This document shows, piece by piece, positions 8,447-17,828 of a stretch of 64,000 nucleotides of DNA. A program made the translations under genes and the position numbers. This stretch comes from Paenibacillus sp. JZ16 (GTDB lineage: Bacteria; Bacillota; Bacilli; Paenibacillales; Paenibacillaceae). The notes beneath the pieces are model-generated. The model was not told the origin of the DNA. It saw only the letters and a program-made list of their open reading frames with translations, and ran no database searches. The DNA is taken from NCBI RefSeq assembly GCF_015326965.1, contig NZ_CP017659.1, positions 4,964,001 through 5,028,000 on the forward strand, in the 5' to 3' direction. Each line of letters starts with the position of its first letter. Positions within the stretch are counted from its first letter, which is position 1.

Positions 8447-9358
8447 TTACTTGGGCATACGTGTTGTCCGATACATCCCATCCATCTTGATGCTGTCTGC
8501 ATCCTCTGTGACGGGGATGAAGATCGGCCGTTCATCCGGCGTGCGGTTCGGGGTATGCACGGTCAGCATCAGCTGACCGTTCCAGGTACGGAAGACCATG
8601 CCGTGCCCGCCGTCGCTGGCATATAAGGGTTCTGGCTCTTGGAGCCAGGGCCCCGTCAGCTTGCCGGTTGTCGACTTGGCAACGCCGAGCGCGTATCGGC
8701 CGTCCACAAAGCTGGCCCATAACATGAGCAGACTCCCTGACGTTGTCCGAAACAGAAACGGTCCGTCCGTCACGTAGTTGCCCGATCCGGGAAAGCGGGG
8801 CGAGTGGAACGGCGTGGCCCAAGCGGCTTCGGAGGCACGGAACAGGGTCACGGGCTCCGAGGCTGCTTCCGTGAGATCGGGACTCAGGCGCATGGCGCAG
8901 ATCTCGCCGTCCCCGACCTGCTGCCATTCATGGCAGAACACCATCCACGGCTGATCCGTTTCGTCGATATAGAGCGTGCCGTCCAGGGAACTCCAGTCGG
9001 CTGGGGTTACGGGCCCTTCGCTATGGAGGGAGAAGGGCCCCATCGGCTCCTCTGCAGACAGCACTGCAGTGCCCAGCCGATCGTTATCTTTTCGGCGGAA
9101 GGTGGCAAACATGATGTAATGCCCATGGTAATAGTAGACTTCGGGTGCCCAGAAGTTCACGTCCGCAAAGAAACCGTCCGGTTTGCGAAAGACCGTGTAA
9201 GGGCCTTCCCAATCGTCGAGATCACGGCTGATATAGACATCGAAGCCGGTCCCTTCCTTCCAAATATTTTTGTCGGTGCTGCCGTACATGTAGTATATTC
9301 GCTGTGCCGGGTCAGGCAGTACGTAGGGGTCCCGAAGCTGAATGTCTTGAGTTTTCAC
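8447..9358 (-). CDS. Glycoside hydrolase family 43 protein
   Basis: A 303-residue protein with the five-bladed beta-propeller pattern of GH43, which covers arabinofuranosidases, xylosidases and arabinanases. Visible family elements are LRDPYVLPD near the N-terminus (general-base Asp), WAPEVYYYHGHYIMF (blade 2, with WAPE), SLDGTLYIDE with the propeller Asp, and GGHGMVF near the end. There is no signal peptide, so it likely acts on imported oligosaccharides in the cytoplasm. The open frame reaches a TTG at 9382, but that lies before the AAGGAGG site; the GTG at 9358 after it is the likely start, although the spacing (about 13) is long. It is the last gene of the ABC/glycosidase operon, 24 bases after the preceding gene. 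Confidence 0.85.
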   Translation of the reverse strand: MKTQDIQLRDPYVLPDPAQRIYYMYGSTDKNIWKEGTGFDVYISRDLDDWEGPYTVFRKPDGFFADVNFWAPEVYYYHGHYIMFATFRRKDNDRLGTAVLSAEEPMGPFSLHSEGPVTPADWSSLDGTLYIDETDQPWMVFCHEWQQVGDGEICAMRLSPDLTEAASEPVTLFRASEAAWATPFHSPRFPGSGNYVTDGPFLFRTTSGSLLMLWASFVDGRYALGVAKSTTGKLTGPWLQEPEPLYASDGGHGMVFRTWNGQLMLTVHTPNRTPDERPIFIPVTEDADSIKMDGMYRTTRMPK

Positions 9359-9382
9359 GCTTAAGCCGTTTACCTCCTTCAA

Positions 9383-11029
9383 TTAACGATAGGCAGGATA
9401 GATGATGCCGATATCCCTCTCCGTCTTTAAATCTCCGTCTGAATACAACTGCATCTCATTGCCTTTGATCCGGATCGGAATGGATGTGCCTTGATAGCGG
9501 AGCTCGCCTTCAATGGTACGCACGCTCATGCCGATCACGCCCTCCAATTGTCCGCTGCGGTCCGTGACCAGCCGAATCCCGGCGGGGCCTTGAATATGAA
9601 CGCGGCCTTCCCGGTATACGGTGACGTTGTCCGGGGTATTCACCAATTCGTAGTGCAGCCCGTTCACGGTTCGGCTATAGGCCGTGTTGCCGGCAACTTC
9701 TTCGCCATGATCCATGTCGACGGGAAGCAGTCCCGTAAACCACAGCCGATCCGATCCGATCGGCATGATGCCGCAGAGCCGTTCCACGTAATCCAGCAGG
9801 CACAGAATGGAAGGGGAATACGCCTCGGTAAAGCCCTCTTCACCAGTCCAAGGGCTCAAGGTTTGCGGGAAGCGCTTCGCCTTGGACAAGGCGGACAGAA
9901 TGGGCTGCAGCACCCAGGTCAGCTCGACATAGCGGTGGTGATGTTCAAAGGCATGCGGCGCCCGGATCAAGCTCAGGAAATTGGACGGCCCGCCCCAGCT
10001 GTTGTAAGAGGAGGAAGGATCGAACCGCGGATCGTCCATCGCCATGGACGTAAACGGATATTTGGCGAAGAATTTGCGGGTATTCAGCAAATAGCGACGC
10101 AGCATATTGTCAAACAACTCGCGGTCGCCCACCTCGCAGGCCATCACGCGCAGCAGCACGTCGGATTGGACCCGGACCAGCTCGTCGTTCCGATCTCGGT
10201 CGTAGAAGAATTGATCCTCCACGTCATAACAGTAACGGAAGAGGCTGTTCAGGCTGGCTTCGGCTTTGGCCCTCCAATCGGCTCCGGATTCGCCGAGCTC
10301 TTCGGCCATGCGCGCCAAATACATACGCTGGCAGTAGATGTTGGCCGTCAAATCCGGTGCCAGGAAGGGCAGTACCGGGGAGTCCGGGTGGAAGGCGGCG
10401 GCATCGTTCCTATAGGGCGTGTCCGGAACATGCCAGAACCTGGGCGACAGATCATGCCCGGTATCAAAGGTGCTGAAAGCCTCCACGCAGCCGGTCCCCC
10501 GGGTGCTGCGGTAACGCGCAATCCAATCGTCGTAACGCGACATGGCTTGGTACATGGTCTTCAGGAAGGAGAGGTCCCTTCCATGAAGCTCATAGTGGTT
10601 CCAGACGCAGCGCGCCAGCGGTGTGACGAGCTGGATCTGGCGGAACGAAGGGCCGTTCTCCGTCAGTTTATAAGGGAGCAGCCCATCCTCCCTTTGCTGA
10701 TCCGCAAAAGCGAGGTAGGTGGTTTCCGAGACCGAAGGAATCAGTCGCGATAGCAGTTCGGCATTGATGGTGCCGGTGCTCTCCAGCCAGCAGCCGAGAT
10801 AGATACCGCCCTCCTGCAGAATCGGATCGCCGCCGTTCATCGGCACGATGCAGGCCAGCAGCTTCTCCAGCGCCGTATAATAAGCCGCTTCGAGCAGTCC
10901 GCCCGATGCCGCGAATCGGACGCCAGTCGTCTGCCACTCCTGCAGCAGTTTCCGATCTTCCCGTTTACCTGGCTGCACCCGGTCCGGTATCGAAATCCGG
11001 TGCAGCCGGTCCAGCATAACTTCTGTCAT
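9383..11029 (-). CDS. Six-hairpin (alpha/alpha) glycosidase-like protein
   Basis: A 548-residue cytoplasmic protein. The composition (many Trp/Tyr, repeated helix pairs) and stretches such as YLGCWLESTGTINAELL, ARCVWNHYELHGRD, VEAFSTFDTGHD, SSSYNSWGGPSN and FTEAYSPS resemble the (alpha/alpha)6 barrel of trehalase/GH63/MGH1-like glycosidases. Asp in DTGHD and Glu in FTEAYSP are candidate catalytic acids. A small beta-sandwich seems to close the protein (about 450-548). No signal peptide is present. GGAGGCGGAC precedes ATG 11029. It sits between the sugar-binding protein and GH43, so it likely trims the same imported oligosaccharide. The exact family and the bond cleaved are not recognised. Confidence 0.65.
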   Translation of the reverse strand: MTEVMLDRLHRISIPDRVQPGKREDRKLLQEWQTTGVRFAASGGLLEAAYYTALEKLLACIVPMNGGDPILQEGGIYLGCWLESTGTINAELLSRLIPSVSETTYLAFADQQREDGLLPYKLTENGPSFRQIQLVTPLARCVWNHYELHGRDLSFLKTMYQAMSRYDDWIARYRSTRGTGCVEAFSTFDTGHDLSPRFWHVPDTPYRNDAAAFHPDSPVLPFLAPDLTANIYCQRMYLARMAEELGESGADWRAKAEASLNSLFRYCYDVEDQFFYDRDRNDELVRVQSDVLLRVMACEVGDRELFDNMLRRYLLNTRKFFAKYPFTSMAMDDPRFDPSSSYNSWGGPSNFLSLIRAPHAFEHHHRYVELTWVLQPILSALSKAKRFPQTLSPWTGEEGFTEAYSPSILCLLDYVERLCGIMPIGSDRLWFTGLLPVDMDHGEEVAGNTAYSRTVNGLHYELVNTPDNVTVYREGRVHIQGPAGIRLVTDRSGQLEGVIGMSVRTIEGELRYQGTSIPIRIKGNEMQLYSDGDLKTERDIGIIYPAYR

Positions 11030-11050
11030 GTCCGCCTCCTTGAAAACTTG

Positions 11051-12367
11051 TTATTGATTCGATTCAAATATGCGCACGGTGCCGTTATAGAAGTCCGCAA
11101 CGGCCTGCTCGACGTTTTTCCGGCCGAAACCGATCTCCTGGGTCGTCGTCTGGGCCAGCTTGGAGAACTCGGCGAATCCCGGCGGATTATAACTTACGTC
11201 AAAAGGCTCGGTTTTCGTGGCTTCTGATACGAGACTCGTGTAATTGTACACAATCTCTTCCACGGGGCCTGCTTCCTCCTGGAGAAGGTTGCGGTTGGCT
11301 TCCGTTACCGGCACGCCGCGGTCGTTACCGAGGATTTTGGCCGCTTCGGGATCATTGATCCAGAAGTCCATGAGCGTGGCGACCTCCTTCGGATGCTTGG
11401 TGTTGGCATATCCGGATAGTCCTTGGCTGGACTCGAATACTACGCCCGTTCCCTTCGGACCTCTAGGTACCGGGTGGAGGATGAGCGGATCTTCCGTCAG
11501 GCTCTGGAATGCGGCCAGTTGATTGGAAGGGAGAAGGCTCATGGCCGCTTTGCCCGTAATTAACAAGGATTTGCTGGTATCATCGTGCGGATTGGACACC
11601 TGAAGTTCAGGCGTAACGACACCGCCGGCTTTCGATGCCTGCTCCCAATACTCGAACCATTCCTGAATGTCTTCCTTCGCGAAGCCGAGCTTTCCGTTCT
11701 CCATATCATACAGCTGTTTTCCGCGCTGCTTCAGGAAGATATCCATTCCGTCGACGGTGAAATTATAAGTACCGTATACGCCGTCGCCAAGCTTGTCGGA
11801 CAATTCTTTGCTGATGGCGGCATATTCCTCCCAATCCCAATCCTGCTCCGGCAGAGGAATGCCTGCCTTTTCGAATAGTGCCTTGTTGATGACGATTCCC
11901 CGGGCGTTTGCGCCTGCAGAAATATGCTGCAGCTTCCCATCCAGACGGCCGTATTCCACCATGGTGGCATCCATGCCGTCCAGCTTCAGTTCGCTGCCGA
12001 CATACGGATCCAGGTTTAGCAGCACATCTTTTTTGGCATAGTCCACCACGTTTCCGCCCAGGAAGAAGATATCCGGCGCGGTGCCGGAAGCGAGCTGGGT
12101 GTTCAGCTTATCGAAATATCCGGAGGAAGGCGAGAATTCGCCGACGATTTTGATGTTCGGATGTTTGCTCTGGAACACCTTCAGGGCTTCGTTCGTAATA
12201 TCGGCCCGTTTCTGGTCGCCCCACCACATCATGCGCAGCTCGACCTGGCCGCTCGGCTCGGCCCCTGCGCCCGTACTCCCGCCTTCTCCAGTGTGATCCG
12301 TTCCGGAACAAGCGGTGACGAATAACAGGAGCGAAGCCAATATTCCAACGAAACATTTCTTCAACAT
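11051..12367 (-). CDS. Sugar ABC transporter substrate-binding lipoprotein
   Basis: A 438-residue extracellular solute-binding protein of the CUT1 type. The signal peptide ends in a lipobox (LLLFVTACSG; lipidated Cys20), followed by a Gly/Ser-rich linker. The mature part shows VELRMMWWGDQKRAD, ALKVFQSKHPNIKIVGEF, GTAPDIFFLGGN and the C-terminal lobe motif GKAAMSLLPSNQLAAF, all standard for family 1 binding proteins. It captures an oligosaccharide outside the membrane and hands it to the two permeases encoded just before it. With GH43 and the six-hairpin enzyme downstream, the ligand is likely an arabinose- or xylose-containing oligosaccharide (inference). Confidence 0.93.
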   Translation of the reverse strand: MLKKCFVGILASLLLFVTACSGTDHTGEGGSTGAGAEPSGQVELRMMWWGDQKRADITNEALKVFQSKHPNIKIVGEFSPSSGYFDKLNTQLASGTAPDIFFLGGNVVDYAKKDVLLNLDPYVGSELKLDGMDATMVEYGRLDGKLQHISAGANARGIVINKALFEKAGIPLPEQDWDWEEYAAISKELSDKLGDGVYGTYNFTVDGMDIFLKQRGKQLYDMENGKLGFAKEDIQEWFEYWEQASKAGGVVTPELQVSNPHDDTSKSLLITGKAAMSLLPSNQLAAFQSLTEDPLILHPVPRGPKGTGVVFESSQGLSGYANTKHPKEVATLMDFWINDPEAAKILGNDRGVPVTEANRNLLQEEAGPVEEIVYNYTSLVSEATKTEPFDVSYNPPGFAEFSKLAQTTTQEIGFGRKNVEQAVADFYNGTVRIFESNQ

Positions 12368-12441
12368 GGATAATCCCCCAGTCTAATCATAATTGGTTCG
12401 TTTGCAGCACGCCTTCGCACCACGACAGGCAGCTTCTGAGA

Positions 12442-13281
12442 CTACTTCAGGCCGGTCGTGGCAATGCCTTCGAGAAAATACCGTTGAAACACCAGAAAGA
12501 TGATTGTCACAGGCAGCAGCGACAGCGTGGACATGGCGAGCAGCGCCCCCCAATCCGATTGCCCCGAAGGATCGAACAGGGATCGGATCCCCAGCTGTAC
12601 AGTGAACAAATCGATCTTGCTTAAATAAATCATCTGGCTGAAGAAGTCGTCCCAGCTCCAGATGAAGGTGAAGATGGCCGTCGTAATCAGCGCAGGGACG
12701 AGAAGCGGCACCACGATGCGGAAGAAGATCTGCGATTGTCCGCAGCCGTCGATGGTCGCGCTCTCGTCAAGCTCCCGCGGAATGCCGCGGATGAACTGAA
12801 CCATCAACAGGATGAAGAAGGAGTCGTGCGCCAGCCATTTGGGCAGGATGAGCGGGAAATACGTATTGATCCAATGCAGCTCGTTATACAGAATGTATTG
12901 AGGCACGAGCGTTACGTGGTAAGGCAGCATAATCGTTACCAGCATGATGCTGAACCACAGGCCTTTGAATTTGAATTTCAATCGCGAGAAGGCATAGGCT
13001 GCAAGGGAGCAGGAGACGATGTTCCCGATGACGCTCATGACCGAGATCAGCACGGAGTTGCCGAAGAATCGGCCGAAGGAAATGCCCTGAAGCCCGCTCC
13101 AGCCGTTCACGTAATGATCCAGCGTGAAGGCAGTCTGAATGAGGCTGCTGTTGGTAAAGATGAGATGATTCGGTTTAAACGAGCTGAAGACGAGCCACAG
13201 CACCGGATACAGCATGAGCAGGCCGAGGAGGATAATGGCGGCATGCCTCCCGGCTTGGACGAGTTGTCGCTTAAGCGGCAT
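12442..13281 (-). CDS. Sugar ABC transporter permease, MalG type
   Basis: A 279-residue six-helix permease with the EAA loop ELDESATIDGCGQSQIFFRI at about residues 183-202. Start choice: the frame opens with ATG 13287, which overlaps the stop of the preceding permease (TAATG), but GGGAGG ends only two bases before it, while ATG 13281 lies eight bases after the site and fits better. It is the second permease of the importer whose binding protein follows 74 bases downstream. Confidence 0.92.
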   Translation of the reverse strand: MPLKRQLVQAGRHAAIILLGLLMLYPVLWLVFSSFKPNHLIFTNSSLIQTAFTLDHYVNGWSGLQGISFGRFFGNSVLISVMSVIGNIVSCSLAAYAFSRLKFKFKGLWFSIMLVTIMLPYHVTLVPQYILYNELHWINTYFPLILPKWLAHDSFFILLMVQFIRGIPRELDESATIDGCGQSQIFFRIVVPLLVPALITTAIFTFIWSWDDFFSQMIYLSKIDLFTVQLGIRSLFDPSGQSDWGALLAMSTLSLLPVTIIFLVFQRYFLEGIATTGLK

Positions 13282-13286
13282 ATCCA

Positions 13287-14201
13287 TTACCTCCCTTCCT
13301 GGTTATCCCCGTAGAAGACCCAGAACTTTGATGTGAGAAAAACGATTCCGGTGAACACGCCGATGATGATCAGCATGATCCATGCCAGAGCCGAGGCATA
13401 ACCCATATCGAAGAACGAGAAGCCTTTCAGATACAGGTACAAGGTGTAGAACATCGTGGCGTCGAGCGGCCCTCCCCGCCCGTCTCCGATGACATAGGCC
13501 GGCGTGAAGGCTTGGAACGAATTGATCATGCTCATGATCAGATTGAAAAAGATAACGGGTGACAGCATCGGCAGCGTAATGCCGAAGAACTGACGAATCT
13601 TTCCGGCACCGTCTACGCCGGATGCTTCATATAAATCAGTCGGAATCTGTTTCAGACCGGCAAGGAAGATGACCATGGCCGATCCGAACTGCCAGACGGA
13701 CAGCGTGATAATCGTATACACCACATAGTCGGGGTGGGCGATCCACGAGGGGCCCGAGATGCCGAACCAGCCGAGGAACTGGTTGACCAGACCGCTGCCG
13801 TCAAAGATTTGGCGCCAGACGATGGCAATGGCAACGCTGCCTCCCAACAAGGAAGGGATATAATACACGGTCCGGTAAATGCCGAGTCCGCGGATGCCCT
13901 TGTTCAAGGCCATGGCGACCAGCAGCGCGAACGCAAGTCTCAGCGGCACGGATAAGAACACATAGTAGAACGTTAGCCACAAGGATCTTTGAAACGTATC
14001 GTCCTCGGTAAAAATCTGGACATAGTTGCTGAGTCCTGTCCAAGTCGGCGATGAGAGCAGGTTGAATTTGGTCATGGATAAGTACAGCGATGCAATCATC
14101 GGCCCCAGCGTCAGACAGAAGAAGCCGATGAGCCAAGGCAGAAGAAACAAGTAGGCTGTCTTATTCTGCTGGCCGTATAAGGGCCTGGACAGCTTTCTCA
14201 T
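13287..14201 (-). CDS. Sugar ABC transporter permease, MalF type
   Basis: A 304-residue permease beginning MRKLSRPLYGQQNKTAYLF, with the first membrane helix at about residues 20-40 and the EAA loop DLYEASGVDGAGKIRQFFGI near residues 205-225. GAAGGGAGG precedes ATG 14201 well; the longer frame to 14231 adds ten residues without a site. It heads the transport part of the operon permease-permease-binding protein-glycosidase-GH43. A kinase/response-regulator pair lies immediately upstream on the same strand, and the 123-base gap contains a possible cre site, so induction by the two-component pair and repression by CcpA are both plausible. Confidence 0.92.
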   Translation of the reverse strand: MRKLSRPLYGQQNKTAYLFLLPWLIGFFCLTLGPMIASLYLSMTKFNLLSSPTWTGLSNYVQIFTEDDTFQRSLWLTFYYVFLSVPLRLAFALLVAMALNKGIRGLGIYRTVYYIPSLLGGSVAIAIVWRQIFDGSGLVNQFLGWFGISGPSWIAHPDYVVYTIITLSVWQFGSAMVIFLAGLKQIPTDLYEASGVDGAGKIRQFFGITLPMLSPVIFFNLIMSMINSFQAFTPAYVIGDGRGGPLDATMFYTLYLYLKGFSFFDMGYASALAWIMLIIIGVFTGIVFLTSKFWVFYGDNQEGR

Positions 14202-14250
14202 AATGTACCTCCCTTCAGGATGGATGAGCATGGGCGGTTACCTGACGGCT

Positions 14251-14264
14251 TGAATTCGCTTACA
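14251..14264 (-). promoter_or_regulatory. Possible CcpA (cre) site upstream of the sugar importer operon
   Basis: TGAATTCGCTTACA matches the cre consensus TGWNANCGNTNWCA at all but one defined position. On the minus strand it lies downstream of a possible -10 element (TATGAT near 14296-14301) and about 50 bases before the permease start, a position where CcpA would block elongation. Confidence 0.4.
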
Positions 14265-14324
14265 ATCGGGATGTCGGTTCGCCCGGTAAACACATCATAC
14301 CGGGGGAGGCGAGAGGACGGAATC

Positions 14325-15923
14325 TCATTTCTTCGGATCATCGTGTTCGATTTTTTCGGATTGCGACAGTCGGAACTCGGAAGGGCTTTGATTGAACATT
14401 TTTTTGAATTTGGAGCTGAAATAGCCGGGTGAAGAGAAGCCCGTCAGCTCGGCTATGTCCCATACCGTCAATCGGGTCTCCTGCAGTAGGCGTACGGCAT
14501 GTTTCATCCGAACTTCCGTAACGTACTGGATGAACGAGACCCTAGCCCCTTCCTTGAATATTTCCGAGAAGTAGGTAGGGTGGTAGTTATACTGCTCGGC
14601 CAGCGAGGTCAGCGATAATTCCTGCATGTAATTTTCCTCGATATACCGCTTGGCGGATTCAATCAGGGTAGCGTCTTTGTCTCCGGATTCCAGGTGGTGG
14701 TCAACAAAATCCTGTGCCCACTGCATCAGTAGGCGTTCCGCCTGCTCCGGGGTCTCAAGCCATAAAACCCATTCGGGTGAAATCCATAGAGGCCCCCCTC
14801 CCTGTGAATGCCGTATGTTGTCGACGGCGGCGGATTCCATAATCAGCGTGATTTGAAAAAGGCTCCGTACCAAGCGGGAAGGCGATAGCCGGAATGCCTC
14901 GCTCAGCTCCCTCCGGATGATGCTGCGGAAGGATTCCAATTCGCCCCGGATCAGGCAGCGATGCAGCGCGCGGCTTGTTTCCTCCGGCAGCAGCGGACTT
15001 TGGTCGGTTACGGGTGCTTGATCCGGTCCGTTCTGGCGTCCTGCCAGATTCCAGGCCAGGAGGGAGTGGATATACCCCTCTTTCCATCGCTCAAGTCCCG
15101 ACACGGGCAGCCCGAGTCCCACCTGCACCTCCACGGTTAAATAGGACGATGCCTGCGCGGCGAGTTTATCCGCGAATTCATGCTGAATGCCGTCAAGCGC
15201 AATGAAATGCATGATGCCGGGATGAGCTGCATCATGAAACACTTGAACGCCGCCCGGATAAGACTCGGCGATTTCATGGCAGACCATTTGAAACGGAAGG
15301 CGGAGATGTTCGGGCGCGCGGCCTTCGGGTGCTTTCTGCATGCTGCATTCCCTAATGCCCGCGGTGATGAAGCAAACGCACCCGTCCTGCCAGTCCTCCA
15401 GGTGGAACAGTCGAATCCGTTCCGGCAGGGAGGCGGGGGGGAGACGATTGCCGCGAACGAGATCCAGCAGGAAGCGCTCCTTCATTTCTTTGTAATACTG
15501 GGATAGCCGCCACTGCATCATTTCCGAATCGTCCCGTACCTTGCGGTTCTTATCCAATTCCTGTTTGATTTTGCTTAAGGCGGATTTCAGGTCGTCCCGG
15601 GCTACGGGCTTCAGCAAGTAGTCCATGGCCTGGCTGCGGACGCCCGCTCTGGCGTATTGAAAATCCTCGTATCCTGTAATGATGATGATCTGGATGGTCG
15701 GATTGTGGCTCCGGCAAACGTCGAGCAGCTGGACGCCGTCCATGACGGGCATGTTCATGTCGGTAATGAGCAGGTCATACGAATGGGATTTCAAGAGCTC
15801 TTCAGCTTCCCGGCCGTTCCCGGCCTCCCCAGAAATGGAAAAGCCCATGCTCTCCCAGTCGACTTTCAGCTTTAGCCCTTCACGAACCTCGATCTCGTCA
15901 TCTGCGATCAATACGTTGTACAT
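14325..15923 (-). CDS. YesN-type response regulator with AraC DNA-binding domain
   Basis: A 532-residue regulator. Residues 1-125 form a receiver domain: acidic pair in ADDE, phosphoacceptor Asp55 in LLITDMNMP, Lys in YLLKPV. The middle region (about 140-420) is of the poorly conserved type usual for this class. The C-terminal 100 residues carry two HTH motifs (SLTSLAEQYNYHPTYFSEIF and VWDIAELTGFSSPGYFSSKF) and end SPSEFRLSQ. AGGAGGAATATC precedes ATG 15923. It overlaps the sensor kinase gene by 26 bases, which indicates coupled translation. Its probable target is the adjacent importer/glycosidase operon. Confidence 0.93.
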   Translation of the reverse strand: MYNVLIADDEIEVREGLKLKVDWESMGFSISGEAGNGREAEELLKSHSYDLLITDMNMPVMDGVQLLDVCRSHNPTIQIIIITGYEDFQYARAGVRSQAMDYLLKPVARDDLKSALSKIKQELDKNRKVRDDSEMMQWRLSQYYKEMKERFLLDLVRGNRLPPASLPERIRLFHLEDWQDGCVCFITAGIRECSMQKAPEGRAPEHLRLPFQMVCHEIAESYPGGVQVFHDAAHPGIMHFIALDGIQHEFADKLAAQASSYLTVEVQVGLGLPVSGLERWKEGYIHSLLAWNLAGRQNGPDQAPVTDQSPLLPEETSRALHRCLIRGELESFRSIIRRELSEAFRLSPSRLVRSLFQITLIMESAAVDNIRHSQGGGPLWISPEWVLWLETPEQAERLLMQWAQDFVDHHLESGDKDATLIESAKRYIEENYMQELSLTSLAEQYNYHPTYFSEIFKEGARVSFIQYVTEVRMKHAVRLLQETRLTVWDIAELTGFSSPGYFSSKFKKMFNQSPSEFRLSQSEKIEHDDPKK

Positions 15924-17715
15924 GATATTCCTCCTGTACCGGTAGAATCAGTTCGATGCATGTGCCGGCTTCGCTCCCGTTCCGAATATGAACGGCAAAT
16001 AAGTCGCCGTAATGCAAGCGGCAGCGTGCAATCACGTTGCCGAGTCCAATGTGCCAGCTCTCGCTTCGGAGGATCGGCTCTAATTGAGAGGTCGCCGCGG
16101 GATCCTGGAGTTTGCGGATGATCTCGGAGGGCATGCCTGGACCGTTATCCGCGACGTGGAGGTGCAGGCGATTGCCCTGCCTGCTGATCCGGATGTCCAC
16201 CTGTGCCGTGGTTTGATGCTGAAAGCTGTACTTGACCGCATTCTCGATCAGCGGCTGCAGAATGAACTTGATCATCACCAGTGAATCCAGCCGGCCTTCC
16301 TCGTGGATGGAGATGTCGAGTTTATGCCCGAAGCGGGTTTGCAGAATGGAGATATAGTGGCGGACATAAGCCAGCTCTTCGGCTAAGAGGACCCGGTCGT
16401 CACTGGTATTCATGGAGAAGCGCATCATTTTGCCCAGGTCCTCGATCACCTGCACGGTATCGTCCGTCCGGCGCTGCATGGCAAGACTGCTCACCAGCTC
16501 CAGGGTGTTAAACATGAAGTGGGGATTGATCTGCATGAGCAGCGCTTTATATTCGGCCTGCTGGCGGAGCAGCTTCAGCTCGAACTCGTTCTGGATATGC
16601 TGCCGCAGGCGGCTGATCATATAGCGGAATGTGGAGATGACGTAACTGACCTCGCTCTTTACGTTTTTGTCGGGAGGCAGTACGGACTCGGCCTGGTCGA
16701 ATGCTCCGCGCTGCACCTGCCTCATCGCCAGGACCAGACGCGTTAAAGGCTTGGTGACGCCATAGGAGAGCCATGCGGCGGCAAACAGGGAGACCAGAAT
16801 CAGAACGACCGTAACCACCAGGATGGTGCTCTGAAGCTTGTGAAGAGAGGAGTACAGCTCCTTTTCTGGCGCTAGTCCAGCCAGCATCCAGCCGGTGCGC
16901 CCCAGCTTCTTGTAAACCAGAATGTTCCGCTGCCCTTCATCGTTGGTCAGATAGACAACGCCCGATTTCAGCGGGCCGTTTCGAATGCGATCGATCTCCG
17001 ATAGGGCTTCGGTGCCAAGTTCATGCGCCTGCTGGGATAGAATCGGGCTTCCTTGCTCGTTCAACAGAAAAATCGTGCTGTTCTTGGCCAGATGGATCCG
17101 GGTGAGCGGCTCCAGAAAATAAGACTCGCTGACGTTAACCTTCATCACGTTCTGCGCCGTGGCATGATGGAAGGTCCCGATGGGCATCAGCAGGCTGACG
17201 ACGGGATTGCCGTGATCCCGGACACGTTCATGCTGGTCCGTATGCGCTGGCAGCCAGCGGTCTCCGGACGCGAAGAAGTTCGTGTACCACGATTCCCGCA
17301 AAAAGGCCGGGTCGCTTTCGACTTGGTTCTCGCCGCCGATCCGAAGTCCGCTGCGCCGGTAGATGGACACATCGGAGATACTGGTGTAGCTGTTGGTCGC
17401 CTGGGTCAGAAATCGGCTCATGGCAAGATTGGCCAGCATTTTCTCCCCTTCGGGCAGCAGCGGGTCACTGATGGCGTTATCCCAGTTCTTGGCCGTGTCG
17501 CTGTTGAACACGAGGGAAGCGACATCATAAATCTGCATCTGGACCATATCGACGTAGGAGCCGTATTCCTCCATCTTCTCGAGGGCAGAGGATTCGATGT
17601 AGGAGCGGATCACGGTGCGCGATTCCGTAAACAGCAGGAAGGAGAGCGTGCCGAAAGAGAGGACGAAGAGTGCGACGATAAAGGCGATCAAACGGCTTTT
17701 TAATGAGAAGAACAT
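15898..17715 (-). CDS. YesM-type membrane sensor histidine kinase
   Basis: A 605-residue kinase with membrane helices at about residues 9-29 and 290-315, enclosing an extracellular Cache-like sensor region. A HAMP linker follows (GVTKPLTRLV). The His_kinase motif QINPHFMFNTLEL places the phosphorylated His at residue 399, and the ATPase region shows LQPLIENAVKYSF and VADNGPGMP. AAAGGAGGAAATGG precedes ATG 17715. It pairs with the response regulator encoded next, overlapping by 26 bases. Kinases of this class often sense extracellular oligosaccharides, sometimes together with the binding protein; the signal here is unknown. Confidence 0.93.
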   Translation of the reverse strand: MFFSLKSRLIAFIVALFVLSFGTLSFLLFTESRTVIRSYIESSALEKMEEYGSYVDMVQMQIYDVASLVFNSDTAKNWDNAISDPLLPEGEKMLANLAMSRFLTQATNSYTSISDVSIYRRSGLRIGGENQVESDPAFLRESWYTNFFASGDRWLPAHTDQHERVRDHGNPVVSLLMPIGTFHHATAQNVMKVNVSESYFLEPLTRIHLAKNSTIFLLNEQGSPILSQQAHELGTEALSEIDRIRNGPLKSGVVYLTNDEGQRNILVYKKLGRTGWMLAGLAPEKELYSSLHKLQSTILVVTVVLILVSLFAAAWLSYGVTKPLTRLVLAMRQVQRGAFDQAESVLPPDKNVKSEVSYVISTFRYMISRLRQHIQNEFELKLLRQQAEYKALLMQINPHFMFNTLELVSSLAMQRRTDDTVQVIEDLGKMMRFSMNTSDDRVLLAEELAYVRHYISILQTRFGHKLDISIHEEGRLDSLVMIKFILQPLIENAVKYSFQHQTTAQVDIRISRQGNRLHLHVADNGPGMPSEIIRKLQDPAATSQLEPILRSESWHIGLGNVIARCRLHYGDLFAVHIRNGSEAGTCIELILPVQEEYHVQRIDRR

Positions 17716-17765
17716 CCATTTCCTCCTTTACGAAAAGCGGATTTCTAGGCGGTCTGCGACATGTG

Positions 17766-17794
17766 AAAAAAGGCTGCGCAAATACGCAGCCTTT
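17766..17794 (-). terminator. Terminator after the Gfo/Idh/MocA gene
   Basis: Read on the minus strand: AAAGGCTGCG, a six-base loop, CGCAGCCTTTTTT. It lies between the oxidoreductase end and the kinase gene and would insulate the kinase operon. Confidence 0.85.
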
Positions 17795-17828
17795 GAAGGG
17801 AAAATTGCTTGAAGCAGCCGTGTACGGC

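Noticed and set aside
9491..10753. Plus-strand ORF of 420 codons over the six-hairpin gene
   Set aside because: Antisense shadow caused by high GC; the minus-strand frame is longer, has a ribosome site and lies in a tight operon.
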